A DNA stretch of 64,000 nt from Lates calcarifer. Its lineage: Eukaryota; Chordata; Actinopteri; Centropomidae. Under the pieces are notes generated by a model. That model saw only the letters and a list, made by a program, of their open reading frames with translations, was not told the origin of the DNA and did no database searches. The stretch is from the NCBI RefSeq assembly GCF_001640805.2, contig NC_066852.1, positions 14,410,194 through 14,474,193 on the forward strand. The letters are read 5' to 3'. Shown one piece after another: positions 60,756 through 64,000 of this stretch. A program made the translations under genes and the position numbers. The number at the start of each line of letters is the position of its first letter. Within the stretch, counting starts at the first letter, position 1.

Positions 60756-60936
60756 CATGCACAATATGTTAATGAAACATGCTCACAAAGCCCTCACATA
60801 CTCAGACACACTGTATTTCCTCCCTCCCTTTCAAGACACATTCTTTGGCCCTGCTTTGACCCTTGTCACAAAAGTCACTCCCTCTGTTTTCTTTTCCTCT
60901 CTCCTGCATTCATTCTCTCACCCCCACCCCACATTA

Positions 60937-61112
60937 TTTAATCAATAACTTTGATGTGGGTGCTGTATTTCTAAACCCAGATAGACTGACTGCCCCTCTT
61001 ACCCTCGCTCTCTCTTTCCCCTGCTCCCTCCCTCCCTCCCTCCCTCTGTCCCTTGTCCCGTAGCTTTTCTCCCCTTCTCTCTCTCCCATCTCTCTTCTTT
61101 TTCTGTGTTTGA
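60937..61112 (+). promoter_or_regulatory. slc47a1: slc47a1 promoter / 5' UTR
   Basis: An HNF1-like TTTAATCAATAAC (60937-60949) is followed by ACTTTGATG. A long CT-rich tract with (CCCT) repeats (about 61000-61108) then runs up to the start codon. No TATA box was seen. Factor assignment is inference from motif resemblance. Confidence 0.35.
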
Positions 61113-61827
61113 ATGGAGAAGCTGGGTTCCCCGGAACCTGCGCAGCCCTCGCAGGGTGCAGAGCCCGTTGCCGGGGTTTCTGTTGCTAAGACGGCAGAGG
61201 CCGAGGGAGACGAGGCTGTGGCAGCGGTCAGCTCCAAACTGTTTCGGTGTGCGTGCGTGAGACGTTGGCTACCACTGGACTACAGAGAGGAACTCTACCA
61301 TGTCTTACGGCTCACGGGCCCACTGGTGAGTAGGGGAAAGTTGAAGTGTTGGTGGGGGGGGACTGGTATGTTATTCATAAAGTGCCACAACTGTAATACA
61401 TTCAGTAACTGTACTCCTTTGTTGCACAGTTACTACTGAATGTGCAGTGTTACAGAACTTAATCTAACAGTGCAATCAGATACTGATTCTGTCTTGTATA
61501 AACAGTACACAAAAGGTGAAATAAACTGGTGTTCATAGTGCATGTAAGTGCAGACCAGTCTGTGCCTGGTGATTTCACAACACTGCTCTCTAAGTTAAAA
61601 CTACTGTTCTAAGCACAGATAAGCCGTCTGAACCCAGTTAATAGTAATATGTGGCTGCATCAGCTTCACCTGATCAATGATGGGCTATTTGGAAATTAGT
61701 CCAACTTCTCTGTTTGTTTCTACAGCTGCTGTCCCGGATTCTGAACTTCCTCCTGCCGTTTGTTATCACCATATTCTGCGGTCACATCGGCAATGCAGAA
61801 CTGGCTGGATACGCACTGGCCTCAGCG
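61113..61827 (+). CDS. slc47a1: Multidrug and toxin extrusion protein 1 (MATE1), first two coding exons
   Basis: Exon 1 (61113-61325) encodes 71 residues from the ATG, ending LDYREELYHVLRLTGPL before a GTGAGT donor. Exon 2 (61726-61827) continues in phase 0 with LLSRILNFLLPFVITIFCGH, then IGNAELAGYALASA. This matches the first membrane helix and first loop of SLC47A1 (human: FREELRALLVLAGPAF, then FISSVFCGHLGKLELDAVTLA). Role: a proton/organic-cation antiporter of the kidney and liver apical membrane, a MATE-fold transporter of about 570 residues. The donor after exon 2 is GTACTA, which is weak, but the phase matches the family. The remaining exons lie beyond the right edge. SLC47A2 cannot be excluded. 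Confidence 0.85.
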
Positions 61828-64000
61828 GTACTATCTACACTCCTTTGTGACATATAAAGCAATTATAAATATCTAAACATAAATAATTATGAATATAATT
61901 AGAATCCCCACTTCTCTTACTACTTCTCCGCTGCTATTACTATGACTACTATTTCTACTACTGTTCATGATAAGAATATAGTGAGTATCTTTTATGTGCT
62001 TGTGTATGCTATGGGGGGCAATGGACATCTAATATGTGTGTTTTGTGTTGGTACCTGTCACCTGAGATAGTGCAGGTCCTCAGTGACTGGTGTAATGTTG
62101 TGTCATAAATCACCATGTCACAATGGGGTAAAGACATTGGAAAAAAGAGCTGCTTAAATGGTAAAGAGCTGCCGAAAACATCAGCCGAAAAACATCAGCC
62201 ATAGATTTGTACTGACTACTGAAGAGAAGTGAAGCAAAGCTAAGTGATTGTTTATGAAGGGCAATGTGTAGTTAAATGTGTAGTAAAAACCCAACCCCCC
62301 CGAAGAAATCGCCATTATTGATATTCCCACATTTGGTTGTCCAAACCAGTCACTGCTGAGTGATGTCATTCTCAGCTGGTATACATTTTACACTGATCAA
62401 AGAAACATGTTGATCAAATGTTTGTCAGTCCAAAGTCTCCCACAGGTGTTAAGATGGGTTGAGAGCTGACGTAAAGTGGGATTAGAAGCAGCCAAGTGGA
62501 AAAAAACATTCACGTCAGTCCTCAACCTGTAAGTCAGAGTCAGGGATATTGGGAATCTTTGATGCCAACGATATCGCCCACTTAGTGAAAAGAACTACAG
62601 GCGCATCAACAAAAATGTGACCAGAAAGTCAATTTCAGGCCACATTTTCATGATGGTTTGATACATACATCAATTTCAATGTCAATTTCAAATTCAATGA
62701 AATTGAATTTTCAAACTCTTCATATTCATCCCAGTATTGGACCTCTACAAATTCATGCCCACCACCTGTTGGTTTGCTTGGCTGCCCAGTGGTGGTGAGG
62801 AAAGACATCACCAGCCCTCCCTTCAGTTCGCCATCTTTACAAAAAAATATCTGGCTCTCTTTGGCAAGCTACATTTTAAACTCTTTTCACCAGACACTCA
62901 TTTACTTTGGCCATCTGCCATTTGGCGCTGGGTAGATAGCATACGGTTTGCTTGTGTGAATGTGTGTGTTGAGAGCGGGTACCCACAGTTCGCACGGGAG
63001 AATCGTGAGAGCTGTTGGCAGAGAACTATATCAAATCAGTGGGTTGAAATTGGCTGAAAACTGCAACAAGCTACAGTCTGGGATGTTAATTCTCAGTGGG
63101 ATGGAGTGTATCAACCTTTTCACATTGCAGGTGCAAATTTAATTCAGTGTTAAAATCAAGAACTTGACAGAGCTTAAAGCTTCACACGACCTCCTGGTCT
63201 ACCATCTGGTTCTGACTGAGCAGACCTGGGAAAAGATCGACACATCCAGCAGATTAAACCTGATTAATAGACAGGGTGGCAACCAAAGTGCTTGTGCACA
63301 GAGGTGCTGAACACAGTCAAAGGCATTGGTGATGAAACACTTGCCTTACAAAGCCTACTAGTTCACTTGGGCTTTCCAACCATCCAGTCTCCACAGTACA
63401 AAAAAAATCCTGTGTGGCTACCTGAGATTATCTATACATCCAACTCTCAACCCTCTCCTCTTTTCATGTCGCTAGAAAGAGAGGGTTGAGACATACACCC
63501 AGAGGTGGAATTGCATAATTTGTACCTCATTGAGATCTCAGTTAATCAAAACACAATAAAGTTCCTGCATAGTTGGACTAGAATCTGGGATGTTGTAATC
63601 TAAACCCTTATGCCATTATGGGACCCCAAAAGTTGTCTAATTATCTAGTCCTTGGCACCATTCAGTCTCATAGGTCCAATGGTGAATTGAGCTGGAGTGG
63701 TGCTTCCTAGATAGACAAGCTCTGATGTACCATCCGGTCACTGTCTGGAAGCTGTCAGTGTACCTATCACTGTGCTTGCCTGTGCAAGTGGACCGTAATT
63801 CTACGATTTGCTCTCTTGTGCTATCAAAACTATTGCCACCATAGCAGTTTGTCTGGTTTCTGACAGACATGTCCGAATGCTGAAGATTTGAGTGAGTGAG
63901 TGCAGATTATAGGCCTTGCTGACATGGTGGAGTACCCTTTACTTCTGACTGACTGTAAACCTCTAATGTGGTTAGGTGCTGGACAGATTGGACTGTGTGA
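61828..64000 (+). other. slc47a1 intron 2 (continues past window)
   Basis: No further MATE exon is visible, so intron 2 exceeds 2.1 kb. It contains a small inverted repeat (TCAATTTCA/TGAAATTGA arms at 62682-62690 and 62698-62706). At about 62730-63900 it has more balanced base composition and short open frames on both strands that look like a decayed mobile element or duplicated exon. I could not assign it. Confidence 0.45.

Larger units (their letters stand above)
57540..60930. other. Divergent intergenic region between tmigd1 and slc47a1
   Basis: About 3.4 kb separates two genes transcribed away from each other. It contains a degenerate tandem duplication (59525-60028), an AAAG run (59812-59840) and a CA microsatellite (60709-60754). 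No coding exon was seen. It must hold both promoters. Confidence 0.6.

Overview
This window is nuclear DNA from a bony fish, most likely a teleost. Every recognisable gene is a split vertebrate gene with GT-AG introns, most of them short (70-1,500 bp). The protein sequences sit close to, but not on, their mammalian counterparts. Several AT-rich dispersed repeats typical of teleost genomes are present, together with a decayed Tc1/mariner transposase. I cannot name the species. There is no sign of bacterial, plasmid or viral content, and no CRISPR array, rRNA or tRNA was seen.

Layout, left to right. Minus strand: heatr6 (first coding exon only, 10-289), dynll2 (1718-2078), two complete tandem srsf1 genes (5751-8094 and 10469-12852), pigs (13980-18112), aldoc (20163-23328, noncoding exon 1 near 29001), rskr (31039-38541), cct8 (39524-45582, with two alternative last exons), pimreg (47797-50334, noncoding exon near 51426) and tmigd1 (54717-56305, noncoding exon near 57437). 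Plus strand: slc47a1 (first two coding exons, 61113-61827, running off the right end). Exon borders were set by hand from splice sites, reading-frame continuity and similarity to remembered family members. The intron phases of every complete model close in frame.

All recognised genes except cct8 have human counterparts on chromosome 17 (17p13, 17p11, 17q11.2, 17q22-23), so this is a rearranged piece of the ancestral chromosome 17 block. Human CCT8 lies on chromosome 21. The genes do not form one pathway. They cover protein folding (cct8), splicing (two srsf1), dynein/LC8 scaffolding (dynll2), GPI-anchor attachment (pigs), glycolysis in neural tissue (aldoc), an orphan AGC-type kinase (rskr), mitosis (pimreg) and two epithelial membrane proteins (tmigd1, slc47a1) that face each other head to head.

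The most interesting signals are: (1) a complete tandem duplication of srsf1 in which exon 3 is almost identical between copies at synonymous sites while exon 1 and the introns have diverged, and whose 3' untranslated regions share long conserved blocks; (2) twin terminal exons of cct8 giving two different C-terminal tails; (3) a perfect 16-bp inverted repeat just inside aldoc intron 1; (4) a pair of PAR-bZIP-type palindromes beside a TATA element deep in aldoc intron 1; (5) a very short, PDZ-less predicted tail in tmigd1. I found no wholly new multi-gene system.
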